Notes: generated by a model not told the origin, from the letters alone. 8,400 bases of DNA from CAKZML01 sp041571575 (GCA_041571575.1 JBFFTZ010000096.1:1-8400), one strand, 5' to 3'. Shown: positions 1 to 6,350, numbered from the stretch's first letter. Translations and numbers: made by a program.

Positions 1-810
1 AAAAAGCGTGGGGGCGCCTGGATGGACGACTGCATCAACCGCAATGGTATGAAGTCACCGCCCCAACAACCCGTTGCCCACCTGGTCTGTAATTTCTCAC
101 CACCCACGGCATCCCATCCGTCCTTGCTGACCCATGACGAGGTCGTGACCCTGTTTCACGAGTTTGGCCACACCCTTCACCACTTGCTCACCACCGTGGA
201 TGTTCCCGGTGTAGCGGGCATTCACGGCGTGCCCTGGGATGCCGTGGAGCTTCCCAGCCAGTTCATGGAAAATTTCGCCTGGCAGGAAGAGTCGCTACCC
301 TTAATTTCCAGTCATTACCAAACGGGGGCGCCGCTGCCGCATGATCTGTTCCTGCGCCTCAAGGGATCCAGACAGTTCCTGGGCGCCATGCAGATGATTC
401 GTCAGCTGGAGTTCGCCTTGTTCGATATGCGCCTGCATAGCGAATTCGACCCAGAACGAGGAGGGCGGGTGCTGGAGATTTTGCAGCAAATTCGTGACGA
501 GGTCTCCGTTATAACAGCGCCGGACTTTAACCGTTTCTCGCACAGCTTTTCGCACATCTTCGCGGGTGGCTATGCCGCCGGGTACTACAGCTACAAATGG
601 GCGGAGGTGCTTGCTGCAGACGCTTTCTCGGCATTCGAAGAGCAGGGAATCTTCAACCCGGAGGTGGCGGATCGCATGCGTTCACGTATCCTGTCGGTTG
701 GCGGAAGTGTGGATGCAATGGAGGCCTTCGTGGCCTTTCGAGGCCGCGCTCCGAGCCTTGAGCCCCTGTTGCGGCATGCCGGCATTGAGCCCGAACCTGC
801 CGCGGCCTGA
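1..810 (+). CDS. prlC: Oligopeptidase A (M3 zinc metallopeptidase), C-terminal part
   Basis: Cytoplasmic zinc endopeptidase of family M3 that degrades short peptides, including cleaved signal peptides. The frame is open from base 1, so the 5' end lies outside the window; 269 C-terminal residues are present of about 680 usual. Visible zinc motif HEFGH at residues 53-57 of the fragment (bases 157-171). The third zinc ligand is the Glu of VELPSQ (residue 83). The tyrosine-rich substrate loop AAGYYSYKW lies near residue 200. About 215 residues follow the zinc motif, as in E. coli PrlC, so the C-terminus is complete. The first visible residues (KKRGGAW, then MDDC) match the family. The gene ends 24 bases before the xthA start on the same strand, which suggests cotranscription. 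Family assignment is secure; the choice of prlC over a paralogue such as dcp rests on the VELPSQFMEN context. Confidence 0.95.
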   Translation, partial: KKRGGAWMDDCINRNGMKSPPQQPVAHLVCNFSPPTASHPSLLTHDEVVTLFHEFGHTLHHLLTTVDVPGVAGIHGVPWDAVELPSQFMENFAWQEESLPLISSHYQTGAPLPHDLFLRLKGSRQFLGAMQMIRQLEFALFDMRLHSEFDPERGGRVLEILQQIRDEVSVITAPDFNRFSHSFSHIFAGGYAAGYYSYKWAEVLAADAFSAFEEQGIFNPEVADRMRSRILSVGGSVDAMEAFVAFRGRAPSLEPLLRHAGIEPEPAAA

Positions 811-834
811 ACGCCAGATATAAGGAATCTTGTT

Positions 835-1602
835 TTGCAGATTGCCACCTGGAACGTTAACTCGATTCGTGTCCGCCTGCCCCAGGTGCTGGAGTGGCTG
901 GAAGGGGCGAGTCCCGACATCATCGGCCTCCAGGAAATCAAGCTCGTTACTGAAGAATTCCCGGCCGAGGCGTTTCAGGAAATCGGATATAAGGTGGTGG
1001 CCAACGGCCAAAAAACGTATAACGGCGTGGCCCTGCTGAGCAAGACACCGGCGACCGATATCATCACCGATATGCCCAATCTCGATGACCCCCAACGGCG
1101 GGTTGTAGCAGCCACCGTGGGCGGAGTCCGGGTGATTAATCTTTACGTTCCCAACGGCCAGGCCCTGGATTCCGACAAGTTCGTATACAAGATGGGCTGG
1201 CTCAAAGCACTGCACGAATGGCTGGGTGAAGAACTACGGACCCATGAGAAGCTGGTCGTGATGGGCGACTTTAATATCGCCCCTGAGGACCGGGACGTTC
1301 ATGACCCGGCTGCCTGGGAAGGCTCGGTCCACGTTAGCCCGGCAGAGCGCGAGGCCTTGCGGGGGCTGGTGGGACTCGGACTGAGCGACTCATTCCGCCT
1401 GTTCGACCAGCCGGATGCATCCTACAGCTGGTGGGATTACCGCCGGGGCGCCTTTCGGCGAAACGCCGGCCTGCGAATTGACCTGATTCTGGCGAGCAAG
1501 GCCCTGGCCGAGACATGCACCGGGTGCGCCACGGATGTTGAACCCCGCAGCTGGGAGCGCCCCTCGGACCATGCGCCCGTCATCGCCACCTTCGAGGCCT
1601 GA
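835..1602 (+). CDS. xthA: Exodeoxyribonuclease III (AP endonuclease, EEP family)
   Basis: Base-excision repair enzyme: cuts 5' of abasic sites and removes nucleotides 3' to 5' from duplex DNA, Mg-dependent. The 255-residue protein is full length for the family. Visible catalytic motifs in order: TWNVNS (residues 5-10), LQEIK with Glu34, YVPNG (104-108), GDFN with Asp145 and Asn147, RIDLIL with Asp216, and SDHAPV with Asp245-His246. The start is TTG at 835, chosen because AAGGAA lies 7 bases upstream and because the WN motif follows at the normal distance from the N-terminus; no in-frame ATG lies upstream within the gap. The dgkA start lies 21 bases after the stop, so prlC-xthA-dgkA look like one transcript. 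The sequence is of the YVPNG/SDKFVYK subtype common in proteobacteria. Whether it is the genome's only ExoIII cannot be told here. Confidence 0.93.
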   Translation: MQIATWNVNSIRVRLPQVLEWLEGASPDIIGLQEIKLVTEEFPAEAFQEIGYKVVANGQKTYNGVALLSKTPATDIITDMPNLDDPQRRVVAATVGGVRVINLYVPNGQALDSDKFVYKMGWLKALHEWLGEELRTHEKLVVMGDFNIAPEDRDVHDPAAWEGSVHVSPAEREALRGLVGLGLSDSFRLFDQPDASYSWWDYRRGAFRRNAGLRIDLILASKALAETCTGCATDVEPRSWERPSDHAPVIATFEA

Positions 1603-1623
1603 GGGATCAGTAGGGAAGGCCTT

Positions 1624-1995
1624 ATGCAGCAGCAGAACCTCACCGGCGTGAAACGGCTTATAGCAGCAACCTCAAATTCCCGGAAAGGATTCAGGGCCGC
1701 CTGGAAGCACGAGGAGGCCTTTCGACAGGAGCTTGTCCTGGTGCTGATCGCATCACCCCTGGCGCTGCTTCTCGGCAATACCTGGATAGAGCGGGTGCTT
1801 TTGCTTACCAGCGTATTGCAGATCCTGATAGTCGAGCTGCTCAACACAGGCATTGAAGTCGTGGTCGACAGGATAAGTCCGGATCACCACGAACTCTCTG
1901 GCCGGGCCAAGGACGTTGCTTCTGCTGCGGTGTTTGTTTCCCTGGTGCTGGCCGCAAGCACCTGGGCCCTGATTCTGCTTCCCCGCTGGCTGTAA
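1624..1995 (+). CDS. dgkA: Diacylglycerol kinase, small integral membrane type
   Basis: Inner-membrane enzyme that phosphorylates diacylglycerol with ATP to phosphatidic acid, recycling lipid left from membrane-derived glucan or lipid A modification. The 123 residues match the usual length of about 120. The family signature is complete: Glu30 in AAWKHEEAF, the ELLNTGIE core with Glu71, Asn74 and Glu78, and Lys96-Asp97 in GRAKDVASAA. Three hydrophobic helices are visible at about residues 36-51, 57-83 and 98-118, with the amphipathic N-terminal segment before them. A strong ribosome site, AGGGAAGG at 1612-1619, supports the ATG at 1624. It is the last gene of the probable prlC-xthA-dgkA unit; the spacer after it contains the next gene's control signals but no clear intrinsic terminator. 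Confidence 0.97.
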   Translation: MQQQNLTGVKRLIAATSNSRKGFRAAWKHEEAFRQELVLVLIASPLALLLGNTWIERVLLLTSVLQILIVELLNTGIEVVVDRISPDHHELSGRAKDVASAAVFVSLVLAASTWALILLPRWL

Positions 1996-2019
1996 AGCCG
2001 TCCGCCAGGCCGAAAATCC

Positions 2020-2039
2020 CCTTTTTGATCGAAAAAAGG
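2020..2039. repeat. Short AT-rich inverted repeat in the dgkA-HD spacer
   Basis: CCTTTTT (2020-2026) can pair with AAAAAGG (2033-2039) around a six-base loop containing GATC. The stem is mostly A-T and no T-run follows, so it is a poor intrinsic terminator. It abuts the CRP-like site, sharing its last two bases, and may be part of the same control region. Confidence 0.35.
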
Positions 2040-2053
2040 TGATCTACATCACA
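2038..2053. promoter_or_regulatory. CRP/Vfr-like operator upstream of the HD-domain gene
   Basis: GGTGA-TCTACA-TCACA matches the CRP consensus TGTGA-N6-TCACA at 9 of 10 half-site bases. It also matches the FNR/Anr consensus TTGAT-N4-ATCAA at 8 of 10, so the regulator cannot be fixed by eye. Its centre lies about 59 bases before the ATG at 2105. A weaker GGTG-N6-CACC palindrome follows at 2071-2084. I could not place a convincing -10 box, so activation and repression are both possible. Confidence 0.5.
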
Positions 2054-2104
2054 AAACACGCTGTATTTATGGTGTCTTTTCACCCTTTTTCATAGACTTA
2101 GTCG

Positions 2105-3133
2105 ATGAGTAGCCACCCACATAACGACCCGCGGCGCTGGGATAACACCCTGGCGCGTCGGCGAAATGACTACGATGTCACCGATACCGTCAGAGTCAGC
2201 TCGCCGTCAGAGGTCTGTCAGGCGGTCTACGAGATCTTCATGGATCTTTACCCCGAAGCCTCTTTCAAGCCATTGAGCAAAGCCTTCCTGGACTTCCAGA
2301 GGCTGTTCAGCGGTGAATACCCGGGTTATATGGGCTGCGACACCGTCTACCACGATATCCAGCACACCATGGATATGACCCTTGCCAACGCCCGCCTAAT
2401 CGCCGGTTACGAACGCTCGGTCCCGTTACGGGACCAGATAGGTCCGCGCAGGTTTATCGTTTCCCTTGTGACGGCCCTGTTTCATGATTCAGGCTATATC
2501 CGGCATGAGAGCGAAACCGGGGTCGATAACGGCGCCGAGCTTACGGCAAGCCATGTAAGCAGGGGCGCGGAATTTCTCTCCCAGTACCTGCCAACCCTGG
2601 GGCTGGGCGACGCGTCCGATGTTGCCGCCAACATGGTGCATTACAGCGGCTACGAAATGCCGCCGGAACACATCATGCTCAAAGAGCCCAAGGACCGGCT
2701 GGTGGGCTTTATGCTGGGCACGTCTGACTTGATGGCACAAATGGCCGATCGCTGCTACCTGGAAAAATGCCGGGACCGGCTGTATTCGGAATTTGTACTG
2801 GCGGGAATTGCAGTAAGCAAGGACCAGCAGGGCAGGGCAAGGGTGAATTATTCTTCAGGCGACGACCTGGTAAATAAGACCCGGGATTTCTATTACAGCC
2901 AGGTTCGCAAGCGGCTGGACGATAGTTTCTGTGCCGTTCACGAATATTTTTCAGGGTTCTTTGACGGCAGCAATCCCTACCAGGCCGCCATAGACAAGAG
3001 CATTGGGTACCTGAACAAGGCCGCCAGTGAGAACGCCGACCTGGAACTGCGCCGCCAGCCCCCGGTATTTACCTCGGTAAATGACTCTCTGGATACCGTT
3101 CGCACCCTGGTACAGCGTCGACTGGATACCTAG
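2105..3133 (+). CDS. HD-domain phosphohydrolase resembling class I cyclic-nucleotide phosphodiesterases
   Basis: A 342-residue soluble protein with no signal peptide or membrane segment. The HD superfamily hydrolyses phosphoester bonds using bound metal ions. Visible candidate metal ligands: YHDIQHTMD at residues 82-90 (His83, His87), HD at 127-128 in LVTALFHDSG, His150, His179 and Asp208 in LGTSDLMAQMADR. The order and spacing, especially YH-x3-H-x2-D followed by A-x2-HD and a late TSDL Asp, recall eukaryotic-type class I 3',5'-cyclic nucleotide phosphodiesterases more than HD-GYP proteins. The HDxxH histidine of those enzymes is Tyr131 here. About 80 N-terminal residues and 110 C-terminal residues have no motif I recognise. 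The ribosome site before the ATG is weak (only CTTAGTCG precedes it), yet I prefer this start because the next in-frame Met is 45 residues in. Superfamily is confident; a cyclic-nucleotide substrate is inference. Confidence 0.85.
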   Translation: MSSHPHNDPRRWDNTLARRRNDYDVTDTVRVSSPSEVCQAVYEIFMDLYPEASFKPLSKAFLDFQRLFSGEYPGYMGCDTVYHDIQHTMDMTLANARLIAGYERSVPLRDQIGPRRFIVSLVTALFHDSGYIRHESETGVDNGAELTASHVSRGAEFLSQYLPTLGLGDASDVAANMVHYSGYEMPPEHIMLKEPKDRLVGFMLGTSDLMAQMADRCYLEKCRDRLYSEFVLAGIAVSKDQQGRARVNYSSGDDLVNKTRDFYYSQVRKRLDDSFCAVHEYFSGFFDGSNPYQAAIDKSIGYLNKAASENADLELRRQPPVFTSVNDSLDTVRTLVQRRLDT

Positions 3134-3160
3134 AGAACGCCCCCAAGGCGCCGCCTTTCC

Positions 3161-3733
3161 CTATGGCCGTGCAGGGAACCGCTTTACGATTTTTTCCACC
3201 GCCCGTTGCATCATTGCGTTTTTTTCCTCGGCCGACCGATCCTGGTGCAACTCGCTTTCCGCGATACCCTGCCACAACACGCGATTCGTAACCGCATCCC
3301 GCGCCTCGATGATCAGGGCGCCCTCCGTGTATTCCATGATGTAGGTGGTGTTGGCTTTCTTGTTGTAGGTGGCTTCATCAATATTCTGGCTACCCCATGC
3401 TGTCCCCGCACCGGGCCCGGTGTTCATCACCCTCTCGTCCAGGCGCTTCTCAATTGCCACCTGGTAGGAGATCAGGAACTCCGCCTCTTCCGGCCGGACA
3501 AACTGGTAACCCCGCTTCTCGAAATTCTCGGTGATCGCGCGACGAACTGCCTCATCGCTGCTGGCGCTGGCGCCGGTTGCCTGGGGATCAATATTCGACC
3601 CAACCCCGGCCCAGCTGAAATGCTCCAGGGTCGAAAAATCAAAGCTCTTGTCCTGCTCGGACCTCACCGCCAGCGAACTACACGCCGTGGTGGCCAGGGC
3701 CAGGAGAAGAATCGCGATCCATGGTGCGCGCAT
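3161..3733 (-). CDS. DUF4136-type outer-membrane lipoprotein
   Basis: A 190-residue protein with a typical lipoprotein signal: a short basic start, a hydrophobic stretch (residues 4-14) and ATTAC ending in Cys18, followed by Ser19-Ser20, which argues against inner-membrane retention. The lipobox is imperfect (Thr at -3). The mature part has DUF4136 hallmarks: KSFDFSTLEHFSW near residues 29-41, an EFLISYQVAIEKR strand near 84-96, GALIIEARDAVTNRVLWQG in the C-terminal half, and a terminal KIVKRFPARP segment. No enzymatic role is known for the family. TAAGGA at 3740-3745 lies 6 bases from the ATG and fixes the start. The gene converges on the HD-domain gene, with 27 bases between the two stop codons. 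TTGACC at 3767-3772 on this strand is a possible -35 box, but the matching -10 is poor. Confidence 0.85.
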   Translation of the reverse strand: MRAPWIAILLLALATTACSSLAVRSEQDKSFDFSTLEHFSWAGVGSNIDPQATGASASSDEAVRRAITENFEKRGYQFVRPEEAEFLISYQVAIEKRLDERVMNTGPGAGTAWGSQNIDEATYNKKANTTYIMEYTEGALIIEARDAVTNRVLWQGIAESELHQDRSAEEKNAMMQRAVEKIVKRFPARP

Positions 3734-3815
3734 GGGATGTCCTTAATGGTTTAAGAAGTGCCAAGGGGTCAAGTCTACTCCAGCCTGATTGGTGGTGCAG
3801 GCCCCTGTTGTTGAT

Positions 3816-4475
3816 CTAGTGCCTGTCGTCCGGCAATACCAGGCTGCGAATATGCGCGGGCATTTCCACTCCAGGCAAATTCGCCGGATCCGGGATGGCC
3901 GGCCCCATGCTCTGCCTCAAGGGAACCACGCCTGCCCAGATCGGCAGTTCATAGTCCGCCTTGTTGTCCGAAGGATCGCCATCCCGAACCTTGGCGGAGC
4001 CTTCATCTATGGCCATTCTCAGGACCGTCGTGGTATTAAGTTCCTTGTCCGTAACCGGCCGAAGCTCATCCCACCTGCCGGGGAACAAGTGATCCACCAT
4101 GACCTTCAACTGCTCAAGCTTGGCTGGCCCGGTTACCTCCTCGACCTGGCCGAACAGCATGGCCGAACGGTAATTCATGGAGTGGTTAAAGGCGGACCTT
4201 GCCAGTACGAAGCCATCCACATGGGTCACGGTCAGGCAGGCCGGATGGCCTGTCGCCTGTTTCAGAAACCGGCTGACCGAGGAACCGTGCCAGTAGACAT
4301 GATCGCCCGAGCGCCAGAAAAGGGTAGGGGTGCAGTATGGATGCCCATCGATGGTATAGGCGACATGGCACATGAAGCCTGCATCCAGGATCGCATTCAC
4401 GGCCTGTCGGTCGTAAATCCCCCGTTCCTTCATACGCCTTACTTCAGAGCGCTCGGTCTTCTTCAAATCATTCAT
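3816..4475 (-). CDS. Pyridoxamine 5'-phosphate oxidase-like flavoprotein (NimA-type)
   Basis: A 219-residue split-barrel flavin-binding protein of the Pyridox_ox_2 type, the group that includes nitroimidazole reductase NimA. Visible segments: GHPYCTPTLFWRSGDHVYWHG (44-64), the SSVSRFL phosphate-binding loop (65-71), THVDGFVLARSAFNHSMNYRS (84-104) and LFPGRWDELRP (130-140), then SAKVRDGDP (160-168) and LPIWAGVVPL (177-186). The N-terminal ERSEVRRMKERGIYDR is typical. The frame stays open to 4655, but I start at 4475: GGGAA lies 8 bases upstream and family homology begins just after, while the upstream residues have no family character. The ATG at 4490 lacks a ribosome site. Family members bind FMN or F420 and reduce small molecules; the substrate is unknown here. 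No obvious operon partner: the lipoprotein gene lies 82 bases downstream. Confidence 0.9.
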   Translation of the reverse strand: MNDLKKTERSEVRRMKERGIYDRQAVNAILDAGFMCHVAYTIDGHPYCTPTLFWRSGDHVYWHGSSVSRFLKQATGHPACLTVTHVDGFVLARSAFNHSMNYRSAMLFGQVEEVTGPAKLEQLKVMVDHLFPGRWDELRPVTDKELNTTTVLRMAIDEGSAKVRDGDPSDNKADYELPIWAGVVPLRQSMGPAIPDPANLPGVEMPAHIRSLVLPDDRH

Positions 4476-5157
4476 TCTACGTATTCCCATTGTGCGTATC
4501 GTGGTTGTCACTCGTCGGATGATGCGACAGCCCGGATGCCCACCGCAAGATTGGCCCGGCTCCTCAAAGCGAGTAAACGGACAAGTCGGCTCAGAAGAAA
4601 TGCGCGCTGACGCGGGCCTTTTACGAACGGCCGGAGTACAAGGCGGAAGCGGCATTAAAGGATTTTTTCGCGCAAGGTGATGACAAAATCCAGCATTCCC
4701 GGGTCTTTTAGCCCGGCCCAGGCAAGACTCGGTGATGACCCAGGCCCACGGCAGTTCTTGCCAGCGACTAAAAATGCTGCGTTTTCAAAAATATTGATCT
4801 ATTAAATAGTGCAGCAATTGATTAATTCTGTGGACGCCGTCATTTATTCATAACCTACTGATATTTGTCCCGTTTCTGGTTTTTGCGATCAAGATGGTTA
4901 AAATGCCTGCTTATTTCTGCAGCATAGTTTCGGCAAAAAAATGAAATGAAGTTATATGGGTCGACCCTTCGTCCCGGGCACACAGAAGTAAAGGCTCTCC
5001 AGCGGTTTATGCCGAAATGCGACGCCCTCCCCGGAAGATTGCCCGGGTGGCGAGGCAGGCATCTTCGCCTGCTTGCCGCGTTGCCGCCCAACGGTGATGC
5101 CGAAAATCTGAAAAAGACCCTTGAGCATATGGTGGCGCTGGCCCTTATCGAATCAGT
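4476..5157. other. Gene-poor stretch with AT-rich island, short repeats and start-less open frames
   Basis: I find no convincing gene here. Contents seen: an open frame on + from 4577 to 4711 without any ATG, GTG or TTG start; an in-register antisense open frame on - (4798 down to stop 4655) whose only Met is 13 codons from its end; 9-base direct repeats GGTGATGAC at 4676-4684 and 4731-4739 flanking a small hairpin (CCGGGT/GCCCGG, about 4699-4716); an AT-rich island at about 4770-4870 with near-identical 11-mers; and a hairpin GCAGGC/GCCTGC at 5055-5072. The pattern fits decayed coding sequence or a small intergenic repeat element. It may also carry the promoter for the flavoprotein gene, but I could not place -35/-10 boxes. 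Confidence 0.5.
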
Positions 5158-5191
5158 GTGCATGTATTCAGCAGCGAAGATCTTTATGTAA
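4946..5191 (+). pseudogene. Possible upstream part of a frameshifted small gene
   Basis: This frame encodes 81 residues. Its end (residues about 51-75, GDAENLKKTLEHMVALALIESV) reads like genuine helical protein with good codon use; its first 45 residues look random and there is no ribosome site before the ATG. It overlaps by 34 bases the next open frame, which continues in another register with equally good codon use. A single indel near 5150 would join them. It could equally be chance coding next to an intact short gene, so I give it low weight. Confidence 0.2.
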
Positions 5192-5355
5192 CTCTCGCCA
5201 AGCGAACCGGTAATAACGCCGTGCTGTTCCTGCAATTCACGCCGCCGGCGGTTGAGGAGCAGGAAGAGTTTTTCGAAATGACTGAGCGCATGGCCAAGCT
5301 GATTCCGGATGTGATCTATGTACACAACTCAAAAGCCGTGTCACTGCTGGCTTAG
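5158..5355 (+). CDS. Hypothetical small protein, possibly the C-terminal part of a broken gene
   Basis: I do not recognise a family. The 65-residue product has a plausible mixed alpha/beta make-up: a strand AVLFLQFTPP (residues 23-32), an acidic helix VEEQEEFFEMTERMAKLI (34-51) and a second strand DVIYVHNSK (52-60). Codon use resembles neighbouring real genes. The only start available is GTG at 5158 and no ribosome site precedes it, so the real start may lie upstream in another frame, with a frameshift near 5150. A longer antisense frame on the minus strand (5325-4855) looks less protein-like. It converges on the CPXCG gene with 68 bases between the stops. Confidence 0.4.
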   Translation: MHVFSSEDLYVTLAKRTGNNAVLFLQFTPPAVEEQEEFFEMTERMAKLIPDVIYVHNSKAVSLLA

Positions 5356-5423
5356 TCGTACCGGAGGCGCCTGGCAGATTACCGCGGGGTGTTTTCCATG
5401 CTGCTGGGGCCGGCAAGCTCGGT

Positions 5424-5627
5424 TTACTCGTCTTCGGTACGCGCTTCCAGGCTCAGCACCTCTGCGTCACAGCTTTCTACGCACAGGATAATAGGCCGGC
5501 AGCAAACACTGCAGTCCTCCGTGTATTCCTGGGAGTCTACCGAGCAGTCTATGAGCACCTCGATCTGCTCACCGCAGTACGGGCACTGGAGACTCTGTGC
5601 TTGCAGGCCCTGGGCCGATGCCATCAT
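5424..5627 (-). CDS. CPXCG-motif cysteine-rich (zinc-ribbon-like) protein
   Basis: A 67-residue protein with the family pattern CPYCG at residues 15-19 and CSVCCRP at 39-45, giving Cys15, Cys18, Cys39 and Cys42 as a likely four-cysteine metal site. Between them IEVLIDCSVDSQEYTEDC matches the usual family spacing. The C-terminus is acidic. The molecular role of this widespread small family is not known. Two adjacent ATG codons (5627 and 5624) are possible starts; the AGAGAA upstream is better spaced for the second. The gene follows the bacterioferritin-like gene on the same strand after a 114-base spacer that holds a strong hairpin and an inverted repeat, so it could be read through from that gene or have its own promoter. 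A link to metal handling is suggested only by position. Confidence 0.88.
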   Translation of the reverse strand: MMASAQGLQAQSLQCPYCGEQIEVLIDCSVDSQEYTEDCSVCCRPIILCVESCDAEVLSLEARTEDE

Positions 5628-5652
5628 CAGTTCTCTTTCGCTGGCAGCTGTG

Positions 5653-5677
5653 TTCCCGGGGCAGGGGCCCCGGGGAA
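5653..5677 (-). other. Strong GC hairpin in the leader of the CPXCG gene
   Basis: TTCC-CGGGGC and GCCCCGGGGAA form an 8-bp perfect GC stem, extended by two A-T pairs past a single-base bulge, around the loop AGGG. It lies 25-50 bases upstream of the CPXCG start. No T-run follows on either strand, so it is not a standard intrinsic terminator; mRNA processing, partial termination or stability control are possible. Confidence 0.5.
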
Positions 5678-5689
5678 AGAAGGTTAGGG

Positions 5690-5720
5690 GAATTCGACTC
5701 AGACACCGCTTTTCGAATTC
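5690..5720. repeat. Inverted repeat GAATTCG-N17-CGAATTC
   Basis: Two perfect 7-base arms (5690-5696 and 5714-5720) separated by 17 bases, between the ferritin-like stop and the CPXCG start. Arm centres are 24 bases apart. It could be an operator for the CPXCG gene or a weak RNA stem. No known regulator consensus recognised. Confidence 0.4.
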
Positions 5721-5741
5721 ATTGCCGGTCTCCCCCTATTG

Positions 5742-6200
5742 TCAGGGCTTGAATGCCTCCACATCCCCGGGCCGCCTCAGCATCTTGTTAACCTCATCAA
5801 GATGCAGCTCCTCGGCCACGATCATTTCCCTGGCGTATTCTTCCAGCAATACTGACACGCCGCCGTCGACCAGCTTGAGCAACTTGTAGTAAGCATTGAG
5901 CGCGGTCTGTTCGTGTTCCAGACTCTCGCGAAGGATGTCGCCGATGTCATGCTTTTCGGTCTCCAGAAGAGCGCCGATATTGAGCGAGGGATGGCCGCCC
6001 AGGAGTGTCACCATTTCTCCGGCCCTGTGGGCATGCGCCAGGCCCTCGGTGGCGTTGCTGTTCATCCAGCTGACGATGGGAATGCGGTTATAGCCATACA
6101 CCATCAAGGCGTAATGCGTGTACCGCACGACCCCCGCCAGTTCCAATTCCATGATTTCATTGAGAATTTTGACCGCTTTCTTTGTGTGGGCAGCGTCCAT
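5742..6200 (-). CDS. Bacterioferritin-like di-iron protein
   Basis: A 152-residue four-helix-bundle protein of the ferritin-like superfamily, probably oxidising or storing iron in the cytoplasm. Helix A carries Glu20 in ELELAGVVRYTHY; helix B has Glu52 with His56 in TEGLAHAHRAGE; helix C has Glu97 in ESLEHEQTAL; helix D has Glu130-x-x-His133 in AEELHLDEV. These correspond to the di-iron ligands of bacterioferritin, except that helix B has E-x3-H instead of E-x2-H. No obvious haem-binding methionine equivalent can be fixed by eye. The frame extends to a GTG at 6248, but I start at 6200 because GGAGGA (6208-6213) lies 7 bases before this ATG and the family homology begins here. The next upstream gene on this strand is the microprotein gene, 150 bases away. 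Calling it bfr outright would overstate the evidence. Confidence 0.88.
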   Translation of the reverse strand: MDAAHTKKAVKILNEIMELELAGVVRYTHYALMVYGYNRIPIVSWMNSNATEGLAHAHRAGEMVTLLGGHPSLNIGALLETEKHDIGDILRESLEHEQTALNAYYKLLKLVDGGVSVLLEEYAREMIVAEELHLDEVNKMLRRPGDVEAFKP

Positions 6201-6350
6201 TGACAGGTCCTCCAAATATTCTTGTACGAGTTTCAGGCGGGCCTCCACCTGTTGGCTACTTTACTCTCCAAGTCTCAGTACTGCACCTGAAGAGCAAAAA
6301 ATTAGTTAAACGAACCGCGCATGGCCTGTAACCCCGGTTTTAAAGCCTGG

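Noticed and set aside
682..1215. 177-codon open frame on the minus strand opposite prlC and xthA
   Set aside because: It spans two confidently identified genes, has no protein family character and arises from GC-rich codon bias.
3145..3157. AAGGC/GCCTT hairpin between the convergent HD and lipoprotein genes
   Set aside because: Only a 5-bp stem and no T-run on either strand, too weak to call a terminator.
3206..3754. 182-codon open frame on the plus strand
   Set aside because: Antisense to the DUF4136 lipoprotein gene, which has a signal peptide, ribosome site and family motifs.
3789..4610. 273-codon open frame on the plus strand
   Set aside because: Antisense to the flavoprotein gene, whose Pyridox_ox_2-like motifs are unmistakable.
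4476..4655. N-terminal extension of the flavoprotein up to 4655
   Set aside because: Composition is random, no ribosome site at the far start, and the ATG at 4475 has GGGAA at good spacing.
4855..5325. 156-codon open frame on the minus strand
   Set aside because: Arginine-, serine- and cysteine-rich mixture without a fold-like pattern; codon-aligned antisense of the better frame at 5158-5355.
6201..6248. 16-residue N-terminal extension of the bacterioferritin-like protein from GTG 6248
   Set aside because: The ATG at 6200 has GGAGGA seven bases upstream and matches the family start.
6258..6290. Small palindromes (ACTT-N8-AAGT and TCAG-N8-CTGA) upstream of the ferritin-like gene
   Set aside because: Four-base arms are expected by chance and do not match Fur or IscR sites.
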